Assembly: GCA_009787835.1 (NCBI GenBank)
Contig: WQSN01000014.1
Coordinates: 1-55,353, forward strand
DNA length: 55,353 bases
Source: Treponema sp.
Lineage (GTDB): Bacteria > Spirochaetota > Spirochaetia > Treponematales > Breznakiellaceae
Reading direction: 5' to 3'
Part shown: piece by piece, positions 36,090 through 45,906 of the stretch
How the letters are laid out: every line of letters begins with the position of its first letter
Numbering within the stretch: the first letter of the stretch is position 1
Translations under genes and position numbers: made by a program
The notes under the pieces: generated by a model
What the model was told of the DNA's origin: nothing
The model's database searches: none
What the model saw: the letters and a program-made list of their open reading frames with translations, nothing else

Positions 36090-38321
36090 TTATGGCAGTA
36101 AATTCACAGGAAATGAAAAAACTTCATTGTCCGGCTGGATTCCTGTCTTGTCTGGTGAATAGGTATCCGCCTTTCCGTTATTGTATTTTATAAGGTATTC
36201 GCGTTTAGCGCTCTGTCTGCCGGTTCCGGCCATTACTCCCGTTCCCGTTCCGTTAACAATGCTTCTGATGCCTGTAGATACTCCGCCGGCTCCAGACAGA
36301 TCTAAAATACAGGCATGATGTACAATTACTCCAGGCTTATCGGGAACTTCAATTGCGTTATCAATGAATATGGATTCGCTTTTGTTTCTGTTCTGTCCTG
36401 TATGAATAAAGACCGCGTATATCCCAAGACCTGATGCGAAGTGATTGTTAACATTGTTCGCGACTTTATAGGACGCCCAGCCGTTTACAGTTCCGTTATG
36501 GCTCATATAACCATTCTGATTTACAGGATCATAGGGAGTTTCGCTCTGATAAAAATACATTCTTCCGTTTTCACCTGACCAAAACGTCTGATATTCGTGA
36601 AAGTGTTCAACAAATAAACCGTAAAATATTACTCTGTCTCCTGTTACAACAACGCCGTTTTTGGATGTGTTTCTGTCCCATCCTATGCCCTGGCCGTGAT
36701 CGGCTCTCCATACCCAAAAATGATCTCCTATAATATCATTGGAGTTAATAATCGCGGCTGCAGTGGCGTGTACGGGATTCTGCGTGTAACCGCCCACGCG
36801 CAGGAAAATATCAGATAACAGGGAAGGGGAGGCGCGATGATCGTTATCCGACATTGTACCGCCTGCGCATATAAGATATTCAGAGCTGTAATACGCGTCA
36901 ATTATGAGACCGGCTATGGTTACATTATCAACATCATCAATAAATATCGCGCCGTAAATATTTTCCTGCGCGGGAATAAGCGTCGCGAGGCCTGTTCCAA
37001 GCACAACAGTTCCGGGTTTTCTAATGCGCAGGGGTTCGCTTAACTCATACCTTCCCGGCGTGAAAAAAACATGCTTGCCATTGTCGAGAGCGGCGTTGAT
37101 TGACTGCGATGTGTCTGTTCCTTCTATTGTTATGTGAAATTCATCTTCAAGATCAAGGGAAAAGCCGTCTCCCATAAAATCATCTGTCCATGAAACTCCT
37201 GAGGCTTCTTTTCTGAGAGCGGGAATAAATACTTTATACCTTCCGTCTTCAAAATAAAGAAATGGTTTTTCGCGTATAACAGGAGTTGTGTCAATTTTTG
37301 TCGCGCTTTCGCCTGTTTCCCAGTTGCTGTCTGTTGTTTTTCCTGTCGCACCCTGAACGAATTTATTCCAGTTTATGCCGAACAGCCCGTTTTCATGATG
37401 ACAGTTTCTAGAATACCATTGCTGCTGAGACCATGAACCCGCAGAATCGGCGAAATAACTGTCGCTTGAATAACCGCCTGAAGCCCAGCCATTATACCAG
37501 TCAAATACTGCGGGAACATTTACTTTCATGCGGCGGACAGGAGAAGCCTGGGAAACTCCCCAGCGAAAAATGCCGCCTGATATTTCAAAATTTTCAATTG
37601 AGCGCCAGAATGTACAGGTGGCGTTGTTGTCAGGCAAATGAGGCGGCGTATGTATGGAGCCGAAAAGATTGGTCTCTGATGGAACCTTACCAAGCCCTCC
37701 GGCATGGGTATAAAAACCAATTTTAAAATGGGAGAAGCCCTTATACTCGCCTGGTTTAAAATAGAGCGCGTATCTTTTGACAGAGAATTCAGCAGTCCTT
37801 CTTCCGGCTTCCGCGACGCTTCCAAACATCTCCCTGTCGTGGATACGGTTTATTTCTTCTTCAATCCGGGAAATATCATCGTATTTTATATCATAAAATT
37901 TAATATTGCCGCCGAACATTTTTAATTCAAAAGAAATAATCATGTCAAGAATTTTTCCGGATTTATTATTGGCTGTAATTAAATAATAATTTTCATATTT
38001 AACAGGATTGGGTTTTGAATCAGTATACGTGTTTCTTGTGACAGTTTTAAGATAAGTATATTTTCCAAGACGGCTTCCCGCGCGGTAAATATCATAAGAT
38101 TCAGCGTTTGATACTTCATCCCAGCTGATATTAATTTTATTTTTATCCATATAAATATTGAATTTAAGCGGGTCTGTAATGGCCAGAGACATGTTTGGCG
38201 GATCAATGATTTGATCTTTAACATCACTTCCGCATGAAGTTAAAACAATTCCTGTTAAAAAAAAGGAAGATAACATAAATAAAATTTCACTCCATGATAA
38301 ATCTATATTCTCTTTATACAT
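36090..38321 (-). CDS. Lipoprotein with fibronectin III-like domain and right-handed beta-helix
   Basis: A 743-residue lipoprotein (lipobox LTSC, Cys30) with an FN3-like domain (about 48-130: KINISWDEVSNAESYDIYRAG) followed by a parallel beta-helix (YALYFKPGEYKGFSHFKIGFYTHAGGLG, RWGVSQASPVRRMKV, QQQWYSRNC, DTTPVIREKPFLYFEDGRYKVFIPA). This resembles a family of actinobacterial beta-helix proteins often labelled adenylyl cyclase without support; a polysaccharide lyase or hydrolase role is more likely. It starts one base inside the MATE stop (TAATG), so the two are coupled. The substrate is unknown. Confidence 0.72.
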   Translation of the reverse strand: MYKENIDLSWSEILFMLSSFFLTGIVLTSCGSDVKDQIIDPPNMSLAITDPLKFNIYMDKNKINISWDEVSNAESYDIYRAGSRLGKYTYLKTVTRNTYTDSKPNPVKYENYYLITANNKSGKILDMIISFELKMFGGNIKFYDIKYDDISRIEEEINRIHDREMFGSVAEAGRRTAEFSVKRYALYFKPGEYKGFSHFKIGFYTHAGGLGKVPSETNLFGSIHTPPHLPDNNATCTFWRSIENFEISGGIFRWGVSQASPVRRMKVNVPAVFDWYNGWASGGYSSDSYFADSAGSWSQQQWYSRNCHHENGLFGINWNKFVQGATGKTTDSNWETGESATKIDTTPVIREKPFLYFEDGRYKVFIPALRKEASGVSWTDDFMGDGFSLDLEDEFHITIEGTDTSQSINAALDNGKHVFFTPGRYELSEPLRIRKPGTVVLGTGLATLIPAQENIYGAIFIDDVDNVTIAGLIIDAYYSSEYLICAGGTMSDNDHRASPSLLSDIFLRVGGYTQNPVHATAAAIINSNDIIGDHFWVWRADHGQGIGWDRNTSKNGVVVTGDRVIFYGLFVEHFHEYQTFWSGENGRMYFYQSETPYDPVNQNGYMSHNGTVNGWASYKVANNVNNHFASGLGIYAVFIHTGQNRNKSESIFIDNAIEVPDKPGVIVHHACILDLSGAGGVSTGIRSIVNGTGTGVMAGTGRQSAKREYLIKYNNGKADTYSPDKTGIQPDNEVFSFPVNLLP

Positions 38322-39670
38322 TATATTTCTTTACCCGCGTTTAATTTCTTTCTTAAAACGCCAAAGGCTATGTAAAGCGGAATTCCGGATGCAAGCCATG
38401 AAAGAGGATTTACAAGACACACGCCAAGGAAACCCAGAAGGGGAATTAAAACAAAAGCCGCCAGAATGCTCATGGCTGTTTCCATTACGCTGCATATTAT
38501 AGGTGCTGATTTTTTTCCAAGCCCCTGGAGAACGCTGCGGAAAACAAGCATAACGCCAAGTAAAAAAACTGAATAACCTGTAATCAAAATATAACGCGTT
38601 GCAAGAGAAAGAGCTTCAGAATTATCTGTCAGAAAAAGAGATACTATTGGTCTTCCTGTAAATTGATTTAATACCGCCATAAAAACGCCAAGACCCAGAG
38701 CGACAAGACATGATTGAAACAGTCCTTTATAAACTCGGTCCATTTTTCCTGCACCGTAATTCTGCGCGGTGTATGTTGTCATGGCCCGCGAGAGCGCGAA
38801 AAGCGGCATCATGTTAAGCCCTCTTATCCGCTGAGCGGCGGAAACCGCGGCAATTGTCACAGCTCCCAGGCTATTAATCGCCGCCTGAATCAGTATATTG
38901 CCGAATTCAACAATACATCTCTGAAGCCCCATCGTGATTCCCAGTGAAAGATGAATTTTAATTTCTTTCCATTCAATTTTCCAGTCCTTACGCGAGGGAA
39001 GAACTGAGCGAAAGCGTTTTAATAAAAATATTAATGTCAGGATTGCCGCAATCAGTTGAGACAATACAGTAGCCGCTGCCGCTCCTGGAATTCCCCAGGA
39101 AAATACCGCGACAAAAAGTATGTCAAAAATAATGTTACATACGGTTCCGGCGGTAAAAAAAACAAGTGGGTTAACGCTGTCTCCTGCTGCGTAAATAATG
39201 GATGCGAACATATTACTTAACATAAATACTATTGAGCCAGAAATAGTAATCATCGCGTAATAGCTTGTGTCTTTCATTATTTCAGGCGGAGTATTAATCA
39301 GCGTCAGAATTATGGGAGTAAGAGGCAGCAGTATAATTACCGAAATTACCGATACGATTAGACTTAAGAATATACCTGCCGCCGCGCTGCGTTTTATTCC
39401 CTGTTCGTCACCGGCTCCGATACGCTGTGTCAGGATAACGGCAAACCCGCCTGTAAGCCCGAAAATAAAACCCCATACAAAACAGATTAAATTATAAGAT
39501 GCGCCTACCGCGGCAAGACCGTTTATTCCAACCCACCTGCCTACAACAAAAGCGTCTACCATTGTATAGGAGATGTTTAGAAGTTCCATCGCCAGCAATG
39601 GCAGCGAAAATGCAATTATTCGTTTTGCGGGATTTCCTGTAGTTAGAACAGCAGAATTGCTTTCTGACAT
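38321..39670 (-). CDS. MATE family efflux transporter
   Basis: A 449-residue protein with about 12 helices in two homologous halves (GNPAKRIIAFSLPLLAMELLNISYTMVDAFVVGRWVGINGLAAVGA at the N-terminus), normal for MATE exporters driven by H+ or Na+. No ribosome site is seen; a possible TTGACT/TAGCTT promoter lies 6 bases before the ATG. Placed at the end of the Opp operon and fused by overlap to the beta-helix gene. The substrate cannot be told. Confidence 0.9.
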   Translation of the reverse strand: MSESNSAVLTTGNPAKRIIAFSLPLLAMELLNISYTMVDAFVVGRWVGINGLAAVGASYNLICFVWGFIFGLTGGFAVILTQRIGAGDEQGIKRSAAAGIFLSLIVSVISVIILLPLTPIILTLINTPPEIMKDTSYYAMITISGSIVFMLSNMFASIIYAAGDSVNPLVFFTAGTVCNIIFDILFVAVFSWGIPGAAAATVLSQLIAAILTLIFLLKRFRSVLPSRKDWKIEWKEIKIHLSLGITMGLQRCIVEFGNILIQAAINSLGAVTIAAVSAAQRIRGLNMMPLFALSRAMTTYTAQNYGAGKMDRVYKGLFQSCLVALGLGVFMAVLNQFTGRPIVSLFLTDNSEALSLATRYILITGYSVFLLGVMLVFRSVLQGLGKKSAPIICSVMETAMSILAAFVLIPLLGFLGVCLVNPLSWLASGIPLYIAFGVLRKKLNAGKEI

Positions 39671-39676
39671 TATTTC

Positions 39677-39705
39677 AAGCTAACAATGAAACAGTTAAAA
39701 GTCAA
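39677..39705 (-). promoter_or_regulatory. Possible promoter of the MATE/beta-helix pair
   Basis: On the minus strand TTGACT (39705-39700) and TAGCTT (39682-39677) are 17 bases apart; the ATG at 39670 follows six bases after. The -10 is poor, so this is tentative. If real, the message is leaderless and independent of the Opp genes. Confidence 0.35.
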
Positions 39706-39715
39706 CTGTATAATT

Positions 39716-40543
39716 TTAAACTGCGGCTTTGCTGAAGTCCCATGGCTCATAGATCTTGGGTACGTCTCCCAATAGACGTTTTGTATAATCTGACTGCGGA
39801 TTTAATATCGCTTCATCGGCGGAGCCGCGTTCAACAATTATTCCCTTTTCCATAATGTAAACTGTGTCAGAAATATAGTATGCCAGCCCCATATCGTGAG
39901 TAATGAATACAATGGTCATATTTATCTCATTGCGGAGTTTCAGGAGCATGTCAAGAATTGTGGCGCGCGAACAGGCGTCAATCATGGATGTAGGTTCATC
40001 CGCTACCAGCAGCCGCGGTTGAAGCATAAATATGCGGGCTATCATAAGGCGCTGCATCTGACCGCCTGAAAGCTCAAAAGGATATTTGTTGGATAATTCT
40101 TCGAACTTTAAGTTTACAAATTTACACGCCTCTTTCATTTTTTCAAATTTCTCTTCCATGCTTAAGTCCCCCAAACCTTTCAGCCTTATGCAGTCAAGAA
40201 GGACAGAATCAATTTTGTTGAAAATATTATAGGTTGAGTACGGATCCTGAAAAATAGCCTGAATATTCTGCCAGTATTTCCGGCGTTTTGCGTGCGATGA
40301 AATATCTCTTACTTTTCCCTCATAAAAAATTTCACCCTTGCTGGGATTAAGAAGCCCCAGCACCATCTTCGCCAGAGTAGTCTTGCCGCTTCCGCTTTCT
40401 CCTACAATGGAAATAATCTCTCCCCTTTTAAATTCAAAATCTACATTGTTAACCGCGACTGTTTTTTGGTTACCCCTGCCGAATTCCCTTGATAAATTTT
40501 TTCCGCTAAGGAATGTTTCACCTAACACTCTTTGTTCGCTCAT
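39716..40543 (-). CDS. Oligopeptide/oligosaccharide ABC transporter ATPase (OppF type)
   Basis: A 275-residue ATPase. Walker [10 protein letters not shown] (about 51), signature LSGGQMQRL (about 153), Walker [10 protein letters not shown] (about 172), His switch in IVFITHDMG. Its ATG overlaps the preceding ATPase gene by four bases (ATGA). It pairs with that gene to drive the OppB/OppC channel. Confidence 0.92.
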   Translation of the reverse strand: MSEQRVLGETFLSGKNLSREFGRGNQKTVAVNNVDFEFKRGEIISIVGESGSGKTTLAKMVLGLLNPSKGEIFYEGKVRDISSHAKRRKYWQNIQAIFQDPYSTYNIFNKIDSVLLDCIRLKGLGDLSMEEKFEKMKEACKFVNLKFEELSNKYPFELSGGQMQRLMIARIFMLQPRLLVADEPTSMIDACSRATILDMLLKLRNEINMTIVFITHDMGLAYYISDTVYIMEKGIIVERGSADEAILNPQSDYTKRLLGDVPKIYEPWDFSKAAV

Positions 40544-41607
40544 ACGGCTGCCTCCGTTACTGTTCCCCCGGTTTTGTAATTCTGGGATTTTCCTGAAGCG
40601 GATTCGTCCTTTTTATATAAATCGCGTAGTTTTTTTTCAGAAAGCCTGCACTTAAATGTTCTTCCAGTTCCCGCGGACTGTTCTTCCAGCGGAAGATTTA
40701 TACATTCGTTTTTGTAACGGCAGCGTTCCTGGAAACGGCAGCCTTCATATTTGATTTTTAGATTGGGCGGCGCTCCGGGGATGGCCTGAAGCACATGGCC
40801 TCTTGTTCCTTCTTCCGGGACTATAATCGAATTCATCAGGCCTTTTGAATAAGGCATGATAGGATCAAAAACCATTTCCTTGGCGGAGCCTCGCTCGACA
40901 ATTTCGCCCGCGTACATAACCATTATATCATCGGTGACATTGTATAAAAGGGGCAGTTCATGCGTTATGAACACCATGGATCGGATAAAACCTTTTTCCA
41001 TTAGTTCGCGCAGAAGCCTGATAACAATTTTTTGCGATGATACGTCCAGAGCGGAAGAAGGTTCGTCCGCAATTAGTACTTTTGGTTTTAATATGGTCGA
41101 AATCGCGATAACGGTGCGCTGTTTCATGCCCCCCGAAAGTTCCACAGCGTACTGGTCAAGCACTTTTTCAGGCAGGTTAAGGACATTAAAGCGCTCCCGT
41201 GCAAGGTCATAAACATCTTTTTTTGTCATATCAAGATTATGGGCTTTAATCACATCTTCAATAAATTTAATTATTTTTCTTGTCGGATTAAGGGCATTCA
41301 TGGCCGCCTGCGGTATATAGGCTATGTCTGTTCCCAGTACTGTCGTTCTTATAACATCCGCTTCAAGGCTTGTTATATCCTTTCCATCGATGATGATATT
41401 TCCGGATTCATAAAACAGAGGAGGAAAATAATAACCCATTACGCTCATTGCCAGCGTGCTTTTTCCGCAGCCCGATTCTCCGGCTATCCCCAGTGATTTT
41501 CCGTTTTCCAGATTGAAAGAAACATTGTCCACAGAACAGACTTTTTCATTCATTCTGGTTTTATAAAAAGTGGTCAGATTTTTTACTTCAAGAATTGATC
41601 CGGACAT
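40540..41607 (-). CDS. Oligopeptide/oligosaccharide ABC transporter ATPase (OppD type)
   Basis: A 355-residue ATPase with Walker [10 protein letters not shown], signature [12 protein letters not shown], Walker [13 protein letters not shown] and the C-terminal OppD-type Cys motif ([14 protein letters not shown]) that can bind an Fe-S cluster in this subfamily. An AAGGAG site sits before the ATG; the OppC stop is two bases upstream. Confidence 0.92.
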   Translation of the reverse strand: MSGSILEVKNLTTFYKTRMNEKVCSVDNVSFNLENGKSLGIAGESGCGKSTLAMSVMGYYFPPLFYESGNIIIDGKDITSLEADVIRTTVLGTDIAYIPQAAMNALNPTRKIIKFIEDVIKAHNLDMTKKDVYDLARERFNVLNLPEKVLDQYAVELSGGMKQRTVIAISTILKPKVLIADEPSSALDVSSQKIVIRLLRELMEKGFIRSMVFITHELPLLYNVTDDIMVMYAGEIVERGSAKEMVFDPIMPYSKGLMNSIIVPEEGTRGHVLQAIPGAPPNLKIKYEGCRFQERCRYKNECINLPLEEQSAGTGRTFKCRLSEKKLRDLYKKDESASGKSQNYKTGGTVTEAAV

Positions 41608-41609
41608 TA

Positions 41610-42581
41610 TCAGCTCCTTATCTGCGGGTTAAAAATCTGATCAAGACCTGAGTTCATCAGGTTAAGCGAAAATGTTATCATTGTAATCAATACAACCATC
41701 GGGAAGAACGCCCACCACGCGCCTGTAAACAAGGCGTTAAATGTTCCCGCCCAATACATCATAAGCCCGAGCGTTGCGGTATTTCTGGGACCCAGACCAA
41801 GCATGGAAATTGTCGCTTCGGCGAGAATTCCTGACGCTACCTGTAATATAAAAGCCATTACTACATAGGAAGCTATATAGGGAAGAATGTCCTTTAAAAT
41901 GATGCGCGGCATACTGTGGCCTGAAAGTTTGGAAAGATTTACATGATCGCGGTTTCGCAAAGATGTCGTTTGAGCCCGCACAGACCTGGCAGTCCATGGC
42001 CAGCTTGTTAATCCAATTATTATGCCAACTGAAAAAATATTGGTATTGCTTAGGCTTACAGATATTAAAATCAATATAACAAAAGACGGAATTACAATAA
42101 ACACATTTGTCAGGCTTGAAAGAAAATTGTCAAAGGTTCCGCCAAGATAACCTGCCAAAAGCCCCACTACAAGACCTACCAATGTGGCGATGCTTCCCGC
42201 TATCAGCCCGATATAGAGCGAGGATTTTGTACCGGCTACAAGCTGGCACATCATATCGCGTCCAAAGTTGTCCGTTCCAAGCAAATGAAGCTGAATTGGC
42301 CCTGTATCCATGACAACCGCAGTCAGACCGAACTGAGCCATAATTTCCGCATTTCTTATTTCTTCCTCCGTTAATACCCTCTCTACTTCAGGACCTTTTT
42401 CTTCGTTGCGCTTCATGTACTCATTTAAATTCGGAGGCTCGAATTTTTGCCCGATCATCGCGAGAGGGTCGCGGTTGTCGATTATTGGATATATTAATAT
42501 AAATAATAATACTAAAGAAATTATTGAGAAACCGAAAGTAAATTTTCCTGATTTAAAAATGGTTTTTATTATATGACTCAT
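41610..42581 (-). CDS. OppC-type ABC transporter permease
   Basis: A 323-residue inner-membrane protein with one N-terminal helix, a hydrophilic insertion (about 40-100) with [15 protein letters not shown], then five helices. The cytoplasmic loop with [18 protein letters not shown] (about 215) is the EAA-type contact site. GAGG lies 8 bases before the ATG. The preceding gap has a small GCGCG/CGCGC hairpin. Confidence 0.9.
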   Translation of the reverse strand: MSHIIKTIFKSGKFTFGFSIISLVLLFILIYPIIDNRDPLAMIGQKFEPPNLNEYMKRNEEKGPEVERVLTEEEIRNAEIMAQFGLTAVVMDTGPIQLHLLGTDNFGRDMMCQLVAGTKSSLYIGLIAGSIATLVGLVVGLLAGYLGGTFDNFLSSLTNVFIVIPSFVILILISVSLSNTNIFSVGIIIGLTSWPWTARSVRAQTTSLRNRDHVNLSKLSGHSMPRIILKDILPYIASYVVMAFILQVASGILAEATISMLGLGPRNTATLGLMMYWAGTFNALFTGAWWAFFPMVVLITMITFSLNLMNSGLDQIFNPQIRS

Positions 42582-42645
42582 TTCGCTAACCTCAATGCAG
42601 CGCGGCTGAAAAAGCGCGCAATTTTACCGGACATGAAATAAAGTC

Positions 42646-43677
42646 TCATGCTTCCTCCTCCTGCTGTGTCATACGAACCCGCGGGTCTATAAGACCGCAG
42701 ATGATATCAACTATAAAGTTGGCTGCAAGCACCATTATCGAAATAATAAGGGTACATCCTGATATAACAGGGAAGTCCTGGCCCCGGATCGCTGTGAAAA
42801 GAGTTGTCCCAATGCCAGGATAGGAGAAGACAATTTCCGCGATAAGGTTGCCTCCTATCATTGTACCGAGGGAGAGCGCAAGGCCTGTAACCTGGGGAAG
42901 CATCGCGTTGCGGAAAACATACCAGACTACTTTTCTGTCTTTAATGCCCATTAAACGGGCGTATTTTACATAATCGGCGTTTAATTCATATATTGACATC
43001 TGCCTCATTCCCAGAGATTGACCTCCAATCGCAACCAGAACCATGGTAAGGAATGGAAGCTGGTAGTGTCTTAATACAGAGAGAATAAAAGCGGGATTTG
43101 TCCAGATGGGGAGCATTTCATAGGAATAGCCCAAACTTGCCGGGAAAAGTTTTAGATTAACCGCGAAAAAATATACATTAATATACGCGAAACCAAAAGC
43201 GGGTATTGCGCTTAAGAAAAGAAAGAAAGGAAAAAACACTTTGTCAAAGATGCCTTTTCTGTAACCTGTTAAAGCGCCAAGGGCGTTTCCAATAAACCAG
43301 CCTGTTATAATCGCCGGAAACTGAAGCATTAAAGTCCAGTGAACGGATGCGCCTAAAAGATTTGAAACTTCACGGGGATAATATGTTATTGATTTGCCAA
43401 GATCCCCTTTTAGTACATTGCCTAAATAAATAAAAAATTGCTGCCATATTGGCTTGTCAAGACCGAACATTTCCAAATATGTATTGTACATTCGCTGAAC
43501 GGTCTGATAATCAGAAGCGCCAGCCGCCATTCTGGCGATTATTGAATTAACCGGGTTGCCCGGCATCAGGCGGGGTAAAATAAAATTCAGGAGGATTGCG
43601 ATAAACAGGGTTAATAAATACCAAACCGACTTTTTTACAAAATATCTGGGAAGTCCTTTTAACTGAAGACTCTTCAA
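42646..43677 (-). CDS. OppB-type ABC transporter permease
   Basis: A 343-residue inner-membrane protein with the OppB start ([32 protein letters not shown]) and the contact loop [30 protein letters not shown]. The start is a TTG at 43677, well supported by AGGAGG about 9 bases upstream; the next in-frame ATG is far inside. A strong terminator-like hairpin separates it from oppA. Confidence 0.9.
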   Translation of the reverse strand: MKSLQLKGLPRYFVKKSVWYLLTLFIAILLNFILPRLMPGNPVNSIIARMAAGASDYQTVQRMYNTYLEMFGLDKPIWQQFFIYLGNVLKGDLGKSITYYPREVSNLLGASVHWTLMLQFPAIITGWFIGNALGALTGYRKGIFDKVFFPFFLFLSAIPAFGFAYINVYFFAVNLKLFPASLGYSYEMLPIWTNPAFILSVLRHYQLPFLTMVLVAIGGQSLGMRQMSIYELNADYVKYARLMGIKDRKVVWYVFRNAMLPQVTGLALSLGTMIGGNLIAEIVFSYPGIGTTLFTAIRGQDFPVISGCTLIISIMVLAANFIVDIICGLIDPRVRMTQQEEEA

Positions 43678-43711
43678 TTTTGTACTCCTCCTTGTTGGTT
43701 AAATTTTTAGT

Positions 43712-43748
43712 AAAAAAAAGTCCACAGGATTTCTCCTGTGGACTTTTT
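43712..43748 (-). terminator. Intrinsic-terminator-like hairpin between oppA and oppB
   Basis: On the minus strand a 15-bp perfect stem (core AGTCCACAGGA/TCCTGTGGACT, 4-base loop) is followed by a run of eight T (43719-43712) partly within the stem. It lies just after the oppA stop. It would stop most transcripts so that the binding protein is made in excess over the membrane parts, or protect the oppA 3' end. Confidence 0.8.
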
Positions 43749-43759
43749 AATTAATCAGG

Positions 43760-45565
43760 TTATCTTCTTACAGGTGTAATCTGGAAGAGGCCTTTAATAC
43801 CTGCGCCGTCAATAAAGCATGTTGGCGGGATATTTGTTCCATCACCAGCTCTTGGGTAATTTGTCCAGTTTGTTGTGTTAACAATATGGAACATGTCCGG
43901 TCTGTACATAAGACCAATCTGGGGCATTTCCTGGAGGTAGAGAATGTTAAGCGCTGTCCAGTATTCCTTAAGTTTCGCAGCGTCAGATTCATTGGCGATC
44001 AGCATTGTTAATTCCTGAGCTCTGGGGTTTTGATAGCGTCCGAAGTTACCGATATTATTCGGAGTTCCTGCCGGAGGAAGGTAGCTGTATACGAACATAT
44101 CATAAGCTCTTGACCAGGGAGAAGAAGCGTTTGAACCGCCCGCGCTCCACATTGTAATGTCAAAGTTGCCTGTAAAACGGTTGTCATAAGCTATCTGCAT
44201 TTCCGGGAAATAGGTTTCAATGGAAATACCGATGGTTCTAACTGAATCAGCTACGATTTCGCATGACGCGTTCCAGTCTGACCAGCCGAAGGGGCAGGAA
44301 ATCTGGAATGCAAGCCTTACGCCACCTTTCGCGCGGATACCGTCTGTGCCGCGTACCCAGCCAGCGTCATCAAGAAGTTTGTTCGCGCCAGCGGTATCAA
44401 TTCCTGTCCACTGATAGGGTCTTAATGCCGCTTCATCAATAAGTGCTTTTTCCGCAGTAGTAGCAAGCATCATGTGCGGCTCTTTAAGGGCTGTCTGTCC
44501 TGACATAGCCGCTGATCCAATTCTCGCATAGTCAATAACCATTGCAATCGCTCTGCGTACTGCCGGATCATTAAGTCCGGGTTTCTGTGTATTGAACCAA
44601 ATACTGGGAATAACAGCGGGGATATGGTAGGGCGCCTGCGGGAGATATGTAGCGACACCGTATTGGAAATATGTCTCAACCTGAGCGGTAAACTGCTGGA
44701 TAATATCAAGGTTACCAGTGCGCAGAGCGTTATCGCCTGCCGCGTTGTCAGAGTACACATTGTTGATTACATATTTGGGTGTTGGAAGCTTTCCGCGGTG
44801 AGAAGAATGAACTCCCCAGTAGCTTTCGTCTCTTATGAGTACCAGTTTAGTATCATCCGCAAAATAGAATGTATAAGGACCTGATCCATAGCAATCCCAT
44901 CCGGGGAATCCAAGGAGATCAGATCTTCCGTTTCCAAGTTCACGGTTAGATTTTTTTGCATCCCAATAGGCTTTCGGAGTAATTGAAACTTCGCTTATTG
45001 CCCTTAACATCATCTGCCTGTTATAGTTGTCCGCTTTTCCAGTTAAAATTACAGTGGTGTTGCCCTGCGCTGTGACAGATTCAATGTAATCCCAGTAGGG
45101 TGAAATCGATATTTGATAATCTTTTCCAAGCTGGAATACATTCACTACATCCGCCGCTGTTACAGCCGCTCCGCCCCTGAATTTTGCATTGGGGTTGAGC
45201 TGAACTGTCAGCACTCTGTTACCGGTTCCGCCAAATGAGAAAGAAGTGGCAAGCTGCGGTTCGAGAGAGCCTGTAAGCATGTTATACACAAACAGTGTTT
45301 CGTAAACTAACTGGCGCTGACCGTTTCCGGCCAGAGCATGTGCATTCTGGTTAAACGGCTGATTTCCTGATGGGGCGCCCCATTGCAGTCCGCTTAAATA
45401 AAGAGTCTCATTTCTCGGGAAGTGGGTTACTAATGGCTGACCTGCTGCACCAGATGTCGCAGACGGTGCCGCTGGCGCTGGTTCCCGTACACCAGTGGCA
45501 AAAACGGTTCCTGCCGCCATCATCAGAATCAATGACACGCAGAAAAAAATTCCGATTCTTTTCAT
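43760..45565 (-). CDS. ABC transporter solute-binding protein family 5 (OppA type)
   Basis: A 601-residue periplasmic protein: signal peptide (about 1-23, ATG-type hydrophobic core then VFATG), no lipobox Cys, then the family 5 fold (ETLFVYNMLTGSLEPQLATSFSF, GYP-like DAKFRGGAAVTAADVVNVFQLGK, IWFNTQKPGLNDPAVRRAIAMVIDYARI, MLIANESDAAKLKEYWTALN). Family 5 proteins bind peptides, oligosaccharides, nickel or dipeptides. The divergent beta-mannosidase gene and the beta-helix gene downstream favour a sugar ligand. AAGGAG precedes the ATG. Confidence 0.9.
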   Translation of the reverse strand: MKRIGIFFCVSLILMMAAGTVFATGVREPAPAAPSATSGAAGQPLVTHFPRNETLYLSGLQWGAPSGNQPFNQNAHALAGNGQRQLVYETLFVYNMLTGSLEPQLATSFSFGGTGNRVLTVQLNPNAKFRGGAAVTAADVVNVFQLGKDYQISISPYWDYIESVTAQGNTTVILTGKADNYNRQMMLRAISEVSITPKAYWDAKKSNRELGNGRSDLLGFPGWDCYGSGPYTFYFADDTKLVLIRDESYWGVHSSHRGKLPTPKYVINNVYSDNAAGDNALRTGNLDIIQQFTAQVETYFQYGVATYLPQAPYHIPAVIPSIWFNTQKPGLNDPAVRRAIAMVIDYARIGSAAMSGQTALKEPHMMLATTAEKALIDEAALRPYQWTGIDTAGANKLLDDAGWVRGTDGIRAKGGVRLAFQISCPFGWSDWNASCEIVADSVRTIGISIETYFPEMQIAYDNRFTGNFDITMWSAGGSNASSPWSRAYDMFVYSYLPPAGTPNNIGNFGRYQNPRAQELTMLIANESDAAKLKEYWTALNILYLQEMPQIGLMYRPDMFHIVNTTNWTNYPRAGDGTNIPPTCFIDGAGIKGLFQITPVRR

Positions 45566-45906
45566 AATTGTTCTCCTTTGAAGAATTAATTTGCTTTTAT
45601 AGATCTTATAAATGATCTATAGCTGTGGATTACATCCACAATGAATTATTATTTCATAAAAAAAAAAATATATCAATATCAAACAGAAAAATTTTATCAA
45701 ATATTCATGTTTTTAATGTTAATTTATTGTATTTAATTTAAAAAATTTGTCAATAACATACAATCTTTTATTAAAAAATTCATTATTTTACGGAAATTGT
45801 TTGCTATACTTTATCATTTCTATATGTTATAAATATTACCTATCCTTAAAACGTAAAAATATGGCAAACGCTCATATAGATTTGATAATAAAATAAAGGA
45901 GATAGT
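45566..45906. promoter_or_regulatory. AT-rich divergent intergenic region, oppA / beta-mannosidase
   Basis: About 340 bp with no gene. Facing oppA are two hairpins in the leader: TAGATC/GATCTA at 45600-45619 and a perfect 7-bp TGTGGAT/ATCCACA at 45624-45640. A TTGATA/AATAAT pair, 17 bases apart around an 11-base T-run, is a possible oppA promoter. Facing the mannosidase is an extended -10, TGCTATACT, at 45802-45810. No clear operator palindrome is seen. The rest is AT-rich. Confidence 0.5.
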
